Positions 34,174-42,798 of a stretch of 64,000 bases of DNA are shown in pieces. The stretch is from Bradyrhizobium sp. NFR13 (lineage in GTDB: Bacteria; Pseudomonadota; Alphaproteobacteria; Rhizobiales; Xanthobacteraceae). Location of the stretch: contig NZ_FOTP01000004.1 of assembly GCF_900114605.1 (NCBI RefSeq), forward strand, positions 124,001 through 188,000, given 5' to 3'. The first letter of the stretch is position 1, and the number at the start of each line of letters is the position of its first letter. Under the pieces are notes generated by a model. That model ran no database searches. It was not told the DNA's origin and worked only from the letters and a program-made list of their open reading frames with translations. Both the position numbers and the translations under genes were made by a program.

Positions 34174-34574
34174 GCCGCCTGCGCGGCTGCGCTCCGGCGC
34201 AGCCCGATATATTGCAACTCCGCAAACACACCGACAGTGATCGCCTGCGCCGCCACGAAGATCTGGCCGAGCAGGTTCGGTGTCACCGCGTCTGAGAACA
34301 GCAGGCCGATGCTGCCCAGCGTCCACAGCGCATTGCCGATGATAATCACGAGCACCAGCAGCTTCGGCATGGTCGCACGGGTGCCGAGCCAGCCGACCAG
34401 CGCTGCGTAGGCGATCAGAAACAGGCCGGATTCCAGCAGCAGCGCTTCAGGCAGATGCAGCAGCGGCGCCAGCATGCCGGCGGCAAAACTCAGCAGTAGG
34501 GCCATGGCGCCTGAGACGACGGCGTCGATCTGGATGGCGCGGCGGAGCAGGAGAGAGGGATTGATCATGGTCAT
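34170..34574 (-). CDS. Four-helix membrane protein
   Basis: The 134-residue protein has four membrane helices (about 15-35, 42-62, 70-92, 100-122) and short basic ends. It resembles small integral membrane proteins of unknown role in Rhizobiales. GAAGGATA lies directly before the ATG. It is divergent from an XRE regulator gene 110 bp away, which may control it. Its stop codon overlaps that of the SET gene. Confidence 0.75.
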   Translation of the reverse strand: MTMINPSLLLRRAIQIDAVVSGAMALLLSFAAGMLAPLLHLPEALLLESGLFLIAYAALVGWLGTRATMPKLLVLVIIIGNALWTLGSIGLLFSDAVTPNLLGQIFVAAQAITVGVFAELQYIGLRRSAAAQAA

Positions 34575-34684
34575 TATCCTTCGGTTGGTCGTTGTGAATG
34601 TCTCGACAATGACGGCGCCGCGGAGCCAAATCGATTACCTGTGAGGTCATGGAAGCTGCGAAACTCGCGTGTTAGCTTTTTGCC

Positions 34685-35503
34685 ATGAGCACACAACTAG
34701 CAGCGACCTCCGGAACATCCCGGCCTGCCGGAATCGGCCATCATCTGCGCGAATGGCGGCAGCGCCGCCGCCTGAGCCAGCTCGATCTAGCCGGCGATGC
34801 CGAGATTTCCACGCGTCATCTGAGTTTCTTGGAGACCGGCCGCGCCTCGCCGTCGCGCGAGATGGTGTTGCGGCTGGCCGAGCGGCTCGACGTGCCGCTG
34901 CGAGAGCGCAATGTCTTGCTGGTGGCTGCTGGCTTCGCACCGGCCTTTCCGCAGCGTGCGCTGGACGATCCCGCGCTGAATTCAGCGCGACAGGCCATTG
35001 ACCTCGTGCTGAAGGCCCATGAGCCCAATCCGGCGCTGGCGGTCGATCGGCACTGGAATCTCATGTCCGCCAACCGAATGGTGATGCCGCTGCTGGAAGG
35101 CATCGCGCCGCGCTTGCTCGGGCAGCCCTTCAACGTGCTGCGGCTGAGCTTTCATCCGGAGGCGTTGGCCCCGCGCACTGTCAATCTTGGTGAATGGTGC
35201 GCGCATCTGCTGGAGCGGTTGCATCGACAATGCGAGGCGACCGCCGATCCGGAGTTATTGAAGCTGTATCAGGAGCTGAAGACCTATCCGATTCCGGCGC
35301 GCTCGGCGCCGATTGCGGCCGACAGCGTCGTGGTGCCATTCCGCATGAAGCTCGGCGACGACGTGCTGAGCTTCATGTCGACGACCATGACCTTCGGGAC
35401 GCCGCTGGATATCACCCTGTCGGAAATCGCCATCGAGACGTTCTTTCCGGCAGATGACGTCACGGCGAACAGGCTCCGGGAGATCGCTTCAAAGAGGAAC
35501 TGA
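34685..35503 (+). CDS. XRE-family regulator with MmyB-like ligand domain
   Basis: The 272 residues start with a helix-turn-helix of the Xre type (GIGHHLREWRQRRRLSQLDL, AGDAEISTRHLSFLETGRAS, PSREMVLRLAERLDVPL). The rest is an MmyB-like domain with NPALAVDRHWNLMSANRMV and LLEGIAPRLLGQPFNVLRLSF, a PAS-like fold that binds small hydrophobic ligands in some members. It is divergent from the four-helix membrane protein gene, the most likely target. Confidence 0.88.
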   Translation: MSTQLAATSGTSRPAGIGHHLREWRQRRRLSQLDLAGDAEISTRHLSFLETGRASPSREMVLRLAERLDVPLRERNVLLVAAGFAPAFPQRALDDPALNSARQAIDLVLKAHEPNPALAVDRHWNLMSANRMVMPLLEGIAPRLLGQPFNVLRLSFHPEALAPRTVNLGEWCAHLLERLHRQCEATADPELLKLYQELKTYPIPARSAPIAADSVVVPFRMKLGDDVLSFMSTTMTFGTPLDITLSEIAIETFFPADDVTANRLREIASKRN

Positions 35504-35566
35504 CGGCCTTGTCCGTGATGTCCATGACGCCTATTTGTGGGCGGAACAAATACAGGGAGCCCGCCC

Positions 35567-36232
35567 ATGAGCACCATCAAGCCGCTTCAGATCGATATCG
35601 TCTCCGACGTCGTGTGCCCATGGTGCTATATCGGCAAGCGCCGGATCGAGAATGCGCTGGCGCTGGTCCCCGACGTGCCGGTGCATGTCAATTGGCGGCC
35701 GTTCTTCCTCAATCCGTGGATCCCGCGCGAGGGCATTGATCGCTCGATCTATCTGGAGACCAAATTCGGTTCTGTCGAAGCCTACAAAGGCATTGCCGGC
35801 CGTGTCGTCGATGCGGCCGAGCAGGAGGGCCTGACCTACCGGCCGGACAGCGTGAAGCGCCAGCCGAACACCATCGATTGCCACCGGCTGATCCATTGGG
35901 CCGAAGCCTCCGGCAAGTCGGCCGAGGTCAAGCAGCGGCTGATGGAATTGTATTTCCGCGATGGCGGAGATCTCACGCAGAGTGAGACGCTGGTGCAGGC
36001 TGCGGCCTATGTCGGGCTCGATGCGGACGATATCCGCAAGCGCCTCGCCACTGATGAGGACGTCGAGCTGATCTCAGGCAACGCCAAGGAAGCCGCCGAC
36101 AAGGGCATTTCCGGCGTGCCGACTTTCGTGTTCGCCGGCAAATATGCGGTGTCCGGTGCGCAGGATGCGGAGAAGCTCGCGCGCGCGATCCGTCAGGTCT
36201 CGGCGGAAGTGAACGCGGAGGCGGCCGAGTAA
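35567..36232 (+). CDS. DsbA-family oxidoreductase (FrnE-like)
   Basis: The 221-residue thioredoxin-fold protein has no signal peptide and carries an active-site CPWC in DIVSDVVCPWCYIGKRRIEN, the FrnE/2-hydroxychromene-2-carboxylate isomerase-like pattern. The C-terminal cis-Pro region is GISGVPTFVFAGKYAVSGAQ. It is probably a cytoplasmic disulfide reductase/isomerase or a GST-kappa-like enzyme. The ATG at 35567 follows CAGGGAG. It lies downstream of the XRE gene in the same direction. Confidence 0.9.
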   Translation: MSTIKPLQIDIVSDVVCPWCYIGKRRIENALALVPDVPVHVNWRPFFLNPWIPREGIDRSIYLETKFGSVEAYKGIAGRVVDAAEQEGLTYRPDSVKRQPNTIDCHRLIHWAEASGKSAEVKQRLMELYFRDGGDLTQSETLVQAAAYVGLDADDIRKRLATDEDVELISGNAKEAADKGISGVPTFVFAGKYAVSGAQDAEKLARAIRQVSAEVNAEAAE

Positions 36233-36242
36233 GGGCGCGCGC

Positions 36243-37187
36243 TTACGCGCCCTTCAGATAGTAGTTCGCCTTCTTGCCGAGCGCGATGCGCCGCAGCAGT
36301 TTGCGCATGGCCAGCGAACTACGCAGCGGTTTGATCGTCGTGGTCACCGTCCGGTAGAAGGCGAGCTTCAGCATATCCAGCACCGGCTGCTGGCCCGGCG
36401 GCTTCTGCGGCAAGCCGATGCCGCGCAGTATCGAGTTGAAGAAGTGCAGGTCGTTGATGCGGCGCACTTCCTTGGTCTTCCAGGTGATTGCCATCGAGAT
36501 CGAGAACGATCCGGCCGTGCGCACCCAGTGCGGCCACTGATAGGGCACATAGCAGCCGTCGCCATCGAACATGTGAAACTCGACGGCGCGCGGTGCGAAG
36601 CTGTCGTCGAATTTGAGGTTGCGGTGCTTGGTCATCGAACGCTCGATCTCGTCGTCGGAGACGATCGCGCGGTCTTTGTTGTCATAGATCGTGAAGAACT
36701 TCTCGCCGTGGATCTGGACGAAGAAGTTATCCTCGCTGTCGAGATGGAACGGCGTGGTCGAATTCGGCGACGACACGAACAGGAAGCCTTCGAGCTGTTC
36801 GAAGCCGGCATCGAGCAGGCTGTTGAAGCCGCGGGCGCGCGCCACCGACAGCAGCGTGTCTTCGAGCAGTTGACGATACTCGGGCGAGTTCTCGATCCGC
36901 TTCAACACCATCCATGCACCAGCGGTCTCGATACGATTGACCACCTCAACGGGATCGAGATCCACCGACGGGATCGCGTCGGGGTCCTGGCTGATCGCGA
37001 CCTTGCCCGAATTGTATTCGATGAGATCGCGCGGCAGTTCGGATGCGAGCTGCGCGATACGCTGCAGCGTCAGCAGCGGATGTCCGGCGAGCTTGTGCTT
37101 GATGGCGAACGGCTTCAGCGGAAAATCGTTCTTGAGCGATTGATTGGCGGCCGAGATCACCGGCGCGACGTCAGTTGCAGCGTTCAT
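36243..37187 (-). CDS. Cupin-like (JmjC-type) Fe(II)/2-oxoglutarate oxygenase family protein
   Basis: The 314-residue protein has FLFVSSPNSTTPFHLDSEDN with the metal motif HLD, then FFVQIHGEKFFTIYD, and a later His in YVPYQWPHWVRTAGSFSISM. This H-x-D ... H layout is that of JmjC/cupin-8 hydroxylases. The N-terminal IQRIA-like segment and ENSPEYRQLLEDTLLS helix are typical of the bacterial branch. It follows an acyltransferase gene by 18 bp, so the two probably act together. The substrate is unknown. Confidence 0.8.
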   Translation of the reverse strand: MNAATDVAPVISAANQSLKNDFPLKPFAIKHKLAGHPLLTLQRIAQLASELPRDLIEYNSGKVAISQDPDAIPSVDLDPVEVVNRIETAGAWMVLKRIENSPEYRQLLEDTLLSVARARGFNSLLDAGFEQLEGFLFVSSPNSTTPFHLDSEDNFFVQIHGEKFFTIYDNKDRAIVSDDEIERSMTKHRNLKFDDSFAPRAVEFHMFDGDGCYVPYQWPHWVRTAGSFSISMAITWKTKEVRRINDLHFFNSILRGIGLPQKPPGQQPVLDMLKLAFYRTVTTTIKPLRSSLAMRKLLRRIALGKKANYYLKGA

Positions 37188-37205
37188 GGTTGAACTCCTG
37201 GATAT

Positions 37206-38492
37206 CTATCGGAGGCGGTTGCGGATGGAGCGGGCGACGCGTCGCAGTGGCTCGCGGATGGAGCGACGCAGGGTCAGCGCGCCGTGGATGAGTGAGACGA
37301 GCGGGTCGTGTTTGCGCAGCGGAATCAGCACGTCGCCGATGGCAAGGCGGCCGCGCCAGATCGGGTCAATCATGGGATGACCGGCATTAGCCGTGGAGTC
37401 GGCGCAGGCAATCGCAGGATCGGCGCAAAGATGTCGCGTCACGTCGAGTGTGAGTTGCACGCCGGGGGACAGTTTGGCGAAGCGCTCATCGACACCAAGC
37501 TTGAAATAGAACGCACGGTCGAGATGCCTGAGCAGTACACCGGCAGCGACCGGAGTGTCCCCGGCGCGTAGTGTGACGATCTCGCATTGTCCGCGTTCGG
37601 CGAGTGCCTTCGTGGCGCTGCGGATGAAAGCACTGTCGCCGGCATCCTGCATCAAGGCGGTGCCGCGTTTGCCCTTCCATCCGCTCGCTTCCAGCGTCAG
37701 GAACGTGTCGATGGTCGCCGCGATCTCGGCCGGTGTGTGCGCGATCTCGAATGTCACATCGCCGTGTTCGGCGAGACGGTTGCGCTGGCGACGTAGTTCT
37801 TTCAGCTTCTTCGCGCCGAGCGCATCGCGCAGCAATTCGTCAGCGTCGCGCGTGGCGTCGAGACAGGCGCGGGCGTGGGATTGCAGGATGCGCGGCGTGA
37901 GATCCTGCATGGCGAGCGACTCGCGGATGGCCTGCATCGCGGCGCCATCGAGGGAGACGTTCTCGAGGATCAGCGCATGCGCGCCGGCCTTGCGGGCCTG
38001 CTGCATCAGGCGCGTGACAGCATCCGAGGCCATGTCGCGATCGAGCAGCGGTGTGGAGAGCGTGCCATAGGGATCGGCGCTGACGAGTGCCGGGAGAGGA
38101 AGGCGATAGGCGCGCCGCGCCGTGATCACCGGTAGCAGTCCGATCAAGCGGGGCGTTGCGGTATCGCTCATCCAGGCGCTGAGAGCGGCGACATCGGTGC
38201 GGCCGCGCGCGGATGCATTCACGGCGAGTTCCCAGTCGGCGAGGTAGTAGCCGTTCGGCTCGATGGCCTGCTGCGCCAGCGCGCGCCACGGCTCCGGCGC
38301 GATCGTCGTCAGCGGCGCGAGCGCATCGGGCGCAGACGCTAGGCGGCTCGCCGCGGTCATCCCGGCGCCCGTTGTTCTGCTGCCATGCATGCCGGCTGGG
38401 TTTGCAATGTCGACCACGTCCCCGATCCCCGTCGCAAGGAAGGCGGCGCATGCCGCTGCTCCATTGCTGTCTGCGGAGGTTAGGAGAAACAT
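37206..38492 (-). CDS. GNAT/FemAB-like acyltransferase (CelD/BioF2-type)
   Basis: The 428 residues have PWRALAQQAIEPNGYYLADW early, and a GNAT-like second half with AKKLKELRRQRNRLAEHGDV, LTLEASGWKGKRGTALMQDA, ARAFYFKLG-like AFYFKLGVDERFAKLSPGVQ and ANAGHPMIDPIWRGRLAIGD. These are the marks of the Acetyltransf_6 family (BioF2/CelD), related to FemAB aminoacyltransferases, often in exopolysaccharide or peptidyl-donor contexts. The stop is 18 bp before the cupin gene. The acceptor is unknown. Confidence 0.8.
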   Translation of the reverse strand: MFLLTSADSNGAAACAAFLATGIGDVVDIANPAGMHGSRTTGAGMTAASRLASAPDALAPLTTIAPEPWRALAQQAIEPNGYYLADWELAVNASARGRTDVAALSAWMSDTATPRLIGLLPVITARRAYRLPLPALVSADPYGTLSTPLLDRDMASDAVTRLMQQARKAGAHALILENVSLDGAAMQAIRESLAMQDLTPRILQSHARACLDATRDADELLRDALGAKKLKELRRQRNRLAEHGDVTFEIAHTPAEIAATIDTFLTLEASGWKGKRGTALMQDAGDSAFIRSATKALAERGQCEIVTLRAGDTPVAAGVLLRHLDRAFYFKLGVDERFAKLSPGVQLTLDVTRHLCADPAIACADSTANAGHPMIDPIWRGRLAIGDVLIPLRKHDPLVSLIHGALTLRRSIREPLRRVARSIRNRLR

Positions 38493-38728
38493 TCGAATAT
38501 CCGGTTTTTCCGGAGACGAAATTTGACTGGAATGTGCAACGGATCGTTCACCAAACGGTCGCTGAAAAGCCTGTGTTTTCAGCGGATATGGGCGGGGCAG
38601 GGTGGCCGGCGCCGGAGAATTCGCGCGTTTCCGGGGACGGGCGGACCTGCGGTCGATGGTCGCGGCCTCGCCATGTTGGGGCTGGAAAATGGCCCATACG
38701 TCAGGCTATCAAGGCGCCGGAGGGACCC

Positions 38729-38971
38729 ATGATGAGAGCATTGGTATTGGCGATCGCGGCACTGGCGCTTCTGGCCGTGCCGGCGACAGCGCAGATGGGC
38801 GGCGGCGGCAAGCGCGGCGCCGATCATGCGCCTGCGCCCGAAAAGCCGAAGATCGACGAGAAGGCCTACAAGGCTGCCTTGGAGCGCGTTCCGACTCCCA
38901 AGGAAAAATACGATCCCTGGGGCGGCGTCGCGCCTGCTCCCGCGCCTGCAACGGCCGCGAAGAAAAAGTAG
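38729..38971 (+). CDS. Small exported protein, paralogue 1 (EKAY...DPWG type)
   Basis: The 80-residue product has a signal peptide (ALVLAIAALALLAVPATAQ) and a mature part of about 58 residues: a Gly/Ala/Pro-rich start, then IDEKAYKAALERVPTPKEKY DPWGGV and a Pro/Ala/Lys tail. GGAGGG stands before the ATG at 38729 (38732 is also possible). The core matches that of the product at 41488-41769. Small periplasmic proteins of this kind occur in Bradyrhizobium relatives; the function is unknown. Confidence 0.75.
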   Translation: MMRALVLAIAALALLAVPATAQMGGGGKRGADHAPAPEKPKIDEKAYKAALERVPTPKEKYDPWGGVAPAPAPATAAKKK

Positions 38972-39144
38972 TCTTCGGACAGCACATATCGCATGCGGTT
39001 CCCGTGAACCGCGTTTGCGTTCATTACGACCAAATTGGGCAGCGGCAGGCCGTCGCATTGTTGGCGTACGGCCATCCTGGTTTCATTTGAAGCAGGCGGG
39101 GAATTGTCCGTCGCGCAAACCGGCTCGTCCGGGGAGAGTGTTCG

Positions 39145-40548
39145 ATGGCTCGTCCTGTCATTCGCAGCGCGATCGTTGCAGCCACGGTGATGCTCGGCTC
39201 GCAAGCCGCATGGGCCGAAAGTCGTCTGGCGCTGGTGATCGGGCAATCCTCCTATCGGTCCATCGCGCCGCTCCCCAATCCCGTCAATGACGCCAAGGCC
39301 ATGGCGCAGATGCTCGGCGATGCCGGCTTCGAGGTGCAGTCGGCGACGGATCTGTCGCAGACCGATCTACGCGCCAGGATCGCCGGCTTCGCCGCCAATG
39401 TGTCCGCCAAGGGGCCCGACACCGTGGCGCTGGTGTTCTATGCCGGCCATGGTCTGCAGATCGACGGCGAGAACTATCTGGTGCCGGTCGATATCGATCC
39501 GAAGCGCGAAGCCGATATTCCGCTGCAGGCGGTCCGGCTCAACGATATCCTGAACACGCTGACATCCGTGCCGAGCAAGAGCCGCATCATTCTGCTCGAT
39601 GCCTGCCGCAACAATCCGTTTCCGGCCATCAGCAAGACCACCGGACACGGGCTCGCCCAGGTCGACGTGAAATTCGGCACGCCCGGCACGCTGCTGTCAT
39701 TCTCGACATCGCCCGGCGCCGAAGCCGAAGATGGCAAGGACGGCAACAGCCCCTATACGACGGCGCTCCTGAAGGCCGGCCGCGAGCCGGGCCTGCCGAT
39801 CGAGGATGCCTTCAAGCGCGTACGGCTGTCGGTCAATCAGGCGACCGAAGGCCGACAGACGCCGTGGGAGAGCTCATCGCTCGTCAATGACTTCCGCTTC
39901 TTTGGCACTGATGCGGGCGCCAAGCCTGCGGTGGCCAAGAAGACTGTCTATCAGTGGCGCAAGGAGCTGCAGGGTAAGCCGGTGCAGGACGCCAACAACC
40001 TGATCGTGTCGGATGGTTCGGTGGAAGCCTATGAAGCCTTTGTCGGCCTCTATGCCGAGCCGCCACTCGGCCCGCAGGCGAAAGAATGGCTCGACCGTCA
40101 CTACAAGATGGTGGCGTGGAATAACGCCGTCATCACCAACACCGCGCCGTCCTATCGCGATTTCCTGGCGAAGTATCCCGACAGCGATCTGACATCGACC
40201 GCGCAGAAGCTCGAGGAGCGCACGCGCAACAAGCCGGTGCCGGTTGTTGCAACAAATACGCCGGCCAATGTCGCATTGGCTGGACCGGGCCCGACATGCC
40301 CGTGCGGCACGCCGCCCGCGGCAGCGCCTGCATCGAAGAAGGCCGAGAAAACCACCGAGCCTGCGAAGAAGCGCGCCGACAAGCCATCACCACCGCCGCG
40401 GCGCGGCCGTGAGATCGTGGAGGAAGAGATCGTTATTCGCCGTGCTCCGCCGCAGGTCTATTACGAGCCGGTGCCGCGCATCTATTACGGTGGAGGAGGC
40501 TATGGCGGTTATGGCGGCGGCAACTATGGCGGCCGCGGGCGCTATTGA
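39145..40548 (+). CDS. Exported caspase-like (peptidase C14) protein
   Basis: The 467 residues have a signal peptide (ending QAAWA), then a caspase-fold p20 domain: ALVIGQSSYRSIAPLPNPVN, the catalytic His near 102 in YAGHG and the catalytic Cys near 154 in LLDACRNNPF. The middle has VAWNNAVITNTAPSYRDFLA, often found after such domains. A Pro/Lys-rich linker and a Gly/Tyr-rich tail (GGGYGGYGGG) end it. It is probably periplasmic. Bacterial members may cleave Arg/Lys sites or act as scaffolds. GGGGAGAG precedes the ATG. Confidence 0.9.
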   Translation: MARPVIRSAIVAATVMLGSQAAWAESRLALVIGQSSYRSIAPLPNPVNDAKAMAQMLGDAGFEVQSATDLSQTDLRARIAGFAANVSAKGPDTVALVFYAGHGLQIDGENYLVPVDIDPKREADIPLQAVRLNDILNTLTSVPSKSRIILLDACRNNPFPAISKTTGHGLAQVDVKFGTPGTLLSFSTSPGAEAEDGKDGNSPYTTALLKAGREPGLPIEDAFKRVRLSVNQATEGRQTPWESSSLVNDFRFFGTDAGAKPAVAKKTVYQWRKELQGKPVQDANNLIVSDGSVEAYEAFVGLYAEPPLGPQAKEWLDRHYKMVAWNNAVITNTAPSYRDFLAKYPDSDLTSTAQKLEERTRNKPVPVVATNTPANVALAGPGPTCPCGTPPAAAPASKKAEKTTEPAKKRADKPSPPPRRGREIVEEEIVIRRAPPQVYYEPVPRIYYGGGGYGGYGGGNYGGRGRY

Positions 40549-40557
40549 CGGGCGCGT

Positions 40558-40821
40558 TTACTCGAACGCCACGCCAAGCTGGCGGTCCGTGTTCCACACC
40601 GGCCGGCAGCGGCGGATGAACTGATCCGCCTCGATCACCAGCATGAAGTTCTGCGGCAGGCCGAGAGGGCTTGCGATATCGACACGCGCGCCGGAGGCCG
40701 AGAGGTTGCGGACGGTGCAATCGATACCACCGCCGCCAAAGGCCAGCGTGCCGCGTTTCAGAACCCGGTGTCGTGGAGCCGCTCGTTTCTCGATCATGGC
40801 CGTCGTCCGCATCGTCTGCAT
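40558..40821 (-). CDS. PilZ-domain protein (possible c-di-GMP receptor)
   Basis: The 87-residue single-domain protein has the RxxxR motif in EKRAAPRHRVLKRGTL and the NxSxxG motif in CTVRNLSASGARVDI, both used to bind cyclic di-GMP, and ends with RPVWNTDRQLGVAFE. Such short PilZ proteins act as adaptors for motility or exopolysaccharide enzymes. The start is unclear: ATG at 40821, 40812 or 40797 are all possible, none with a clear Shine-Dalgarno. It converges with the caspase-like gene. Confidence 0.85.
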   Translation of the reverse strand: MQTMRTTAMIEKRAAPRHRVLKRGTLAFGGGGIDCTVRNLSASGARVDIASPLGLPQNFMLVIEADQFIRRCRPVWNTDRQLGVAFE

Positions 40822-41031
40822 GCGCGATGTCTAGCACCGCGGTCTTGCCGGCCGATAAAGCCGATTGCAGAGATCCGGACCCGGCTGTTCATCTTTCATG
40901 AAGTTCTGACCGGGGACGATCAGAAGATTTCATAAAAATATCAGATCAAGGAAACAGGCCCCATGATACCGTCCGGCTGTGAGCGCTCGGGCCAGCCACG
41001 GGCCGGCGTCATTTTTCCGGGGAAGAGGACC

Positions 41032-41325
41032 ATGATGAAGATCGCCTGCGCGTTGTTGACTGCCGTTGCCATGTTCTCTGCTGCGCCGGCCCAGGCTGTC
41101 GTACTCGATCTGTCCACCATGTCCTGCAAGCAATTCGTCGACTCCGGCCCCGACGAGATCAAGATGGTGCTGACCTGGATGGACGGCTGGTACAAGGGCG
41201 ACTCGGACGATGCGATCATCGACACCGAAGTGTTCGTCGAAAACGCCAAGAAGTTCGGCACCTATTGCGCGGCCCACCCGACCATCAGCATCGTGACGGC
41301 TGCGGAGAAAGTACTGGGCAATTAG
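41032..41325 (+). CDS. HdeA/HdeB-like periplasmic protein
   Basis: The 97-residue product has a signal peptide (ALLTAVAMFSAAPAQA). The mature part has two Cys in LSTMSCKQFVDSGPDEIKMV and KKFGTYCAAHPTISIV, the spacing of the HdeA/HdeB acid-stress chaperone family. GAGGACC precedes the ATG at 41032. It is probably a small periplasmic helical protein with one disulfide; a chaperone role is by family only. Confidence 0.82.
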   Translation: MMKIACALLTAVAMFSAAPAQAVVLDLSTMSCKQFVDSGPDEIKMVLTWMDGWYKGDSDDAIIDTEVFVENAKKFGTYCAAHPTISIVTAAEKVLGN

Positions 41326-41487
41326 GCCCCAGTCCGGGCCGGTGCTTGGGCATCCCGGTTTTCGGGTTTCCCGGTTTCCGAAGGTTTCAACCTGCGTGAG
41401 ACACGATGGTGTGCCCTGCGCCAGGTGCTTGGCGGGCTCGAATGGCCAGTGGTATAACGCCTCCGAAATTCACGGAGCTTTGGTGCC

Positions 41488-41769
41488 ATGAAACTGTCCC
41501 GCAAGTTATTCGGCGTCGTCGCAGCGCTCGCGCTTCTAACCGGACCGGCCGCCGCGCAGATGATGAATCTGATGCCGGAGGTGAAGACCAAGTCGGCGGA
41601 GGAGAAGGAGCAGGACGCGATCACCGAGAAGGCCTATCGCGAGTCGCTGCGCAAGATTCCCGACACCAAGGCTGCTGCCGATCCGTGGGGCAATGTGCGT
41701 AGCGATACGCCGAAGGCGGCTGCGCCCGCGAAACAGCCGCGCACCAAGACCGGCAGCGCTGCGAATTGA
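41488..41769 (+). CDS. Small exported protein, paralogue 2 (EKAY...DPWG type)
   Basis: The 93-residue product has a signal peptide (KLFGVVAALALLTGPAAAQ) and the core ITEKAYRESLRKIPDTKAAA followed by DPWGNV. It matches paralogue 1 at 38729: EKAY, a Leu four residues on, then (I/V)P, a Lys three residues later, and DPWG-x-V. The tail is Ala/Lys-rich. Both sit in the same 3-kb neighbourhood, separated by caspase-like, PilZ and HdeA-like genes. The function is unknown. Confidence 0.75.
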   Translation: MKLSRKLFGVVAALALLTGPAAAQMMNLMPEVKTKSAEEKEQDAITEKAYRESLRKIPDTKAAADPWGNVRSDTPKAAAPAKQPRTKTGSAAN

Positions 41770-41864
41770 TCAGGCGGTGACCGTGGCATCGCATCGGCGG
41801 CTCAAGCCGCCGGTCGCGAAAATAGACTGAAGCCTGCGCGCGGCCACTGGCATATGCGCATGTG

Positions 41865-42074
41865 TCAGTTGCTCCAGGACAGCGGCACTTCGAACAATCC
41901 GCCGCTGTCTTCGTTCTCGACGACGATCGCGCCCTTTATCGTGCCGATGCTGCGCACCATCTCCATTGCGAGCTGACGTGCGTGCAGCATCGCTTCCTGA
42001 TCGTCCTTGAAGTTCGTTCCTTCATCGTCGAGGAACGTGTTTTCGGCGATAATATGAAAGAAAAATCGAGTCAC
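41865..42074 (-). CDS. DUF6894 family small protein
   Basis: The 69-residue protein reads MTRFFFHIIAENTFLDDEGT with EAMLHARQLAMEMVRSIG and a C-terminal VVENEDSGGLFEVPLSW. I read it as a member of the small DUF6894 family, common in Rhizobiales. It starts with GTG at 42074 and no strong Shine-Dalgarno is visible. The function is unknown to me. Confidence 0.65.
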   Translation of the reverse strand: MTRFFFHIIAENTFLDDEGTNFKDDQEAMLHARQLAMEMVRSIGTIKGAIVVENEDSGGLFEVPLSWSN

Positions 42075-42375
42075 GGGAAACGACCACAGCTGGCGCGCGC
42101 GTATATGGCCTGCAGCACCTGAGGTTGCTGTAAGACGATGATACCGCTAGACCAACTTGTTCCGCGCGTCGATAGAAATGTGCAAATTTTGCGGCAAATG
42201 AACGGTTTTTTTTGGCACAGCCAGCTTCGCGTCGGGTTGCGATCCCGGAACCTGATGCAGCTCCGGATTGCCGATTGAGAAAGGCCGGCGCCGTCGCGAC
42301 ATTGTCGCCATATGACGAGGTCGTTCCGCTTCGGCATGACACAACGCGCCGCCAGCGGCTCGCCTGCAAGGAGAG
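42075..42375. other. Intergenic region without a recognised gene
   Basis: This 301-bp stretch separates the divergent DUF6894 and membrane protein genes. It has an AT-rich part around 42160-42220 with a run of eight T, which may hold promoters. No RNA gene, repeat or open frame with a good start is apparent. Confidence 0.4.
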
Positions 42376-42696
42376 ATGATGTTGGCAGCCGATCTCGTAT
42401 TTGCATGTGCCCTGGTCGTGATGATCGGCTGCAATCTCTATGTCGCACCACGCATCCCGCATGCGCGCATCGCGATGCAATGGGGCTTCGACGGCAAGCC
42501 GACATGGGATGCGCCGAAGCGCATCGCGCTGTGGGGCATGGTTGTCTTCATGCTGATCGTGCGCCTGATCATCTGGACGGCGGTGACATTCGCGCCGGAC
42601 AAGGTTCATGGTGCGGAGCTCGGACTGGTGCTGGCCTCGGTGATCGTCGCGGCGTCGCACATCTTCATCGTCCTGCAAGCCATCAGGCGCGCGTAA
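42376..42696 (+). CDS. Small multi-pass membrane protein, DUF1648-like
   Basis: The 106 residues have three membrane helices (about 5-25, 50-72, 82-102) and RIPHARIAMQWGFDGKPTWD between the first two. This resembles the P-x-H-(F/W)-x-x-x-G-x-x-D motif of DUF1648 proteins. AAGGAG lies before two adjacent ATG codons (42376 and 42379); the second has the better spacing. The function is unknown. Confidence 0.7.
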   Translation: MMLAADLVFACALVVMIGCNLYVAPRIPHARIAMQWGFDGKPTWDAPKRIALWGMVVFMLIVRLIIWTAVTFAPDKVHGAELGLVLASVIVAASHIFIVLQAIRRA

Positions 42697-42798
42697 ACTG
42701 CGACAGGACGTCTCCGTGCGGCGGCTGGCCTTGCTGCCCGAGACCGGCTAGGGAGCATAAGGGCGGAGATCGAAGCCGCCGTCATAGGCGAGGGGCAT

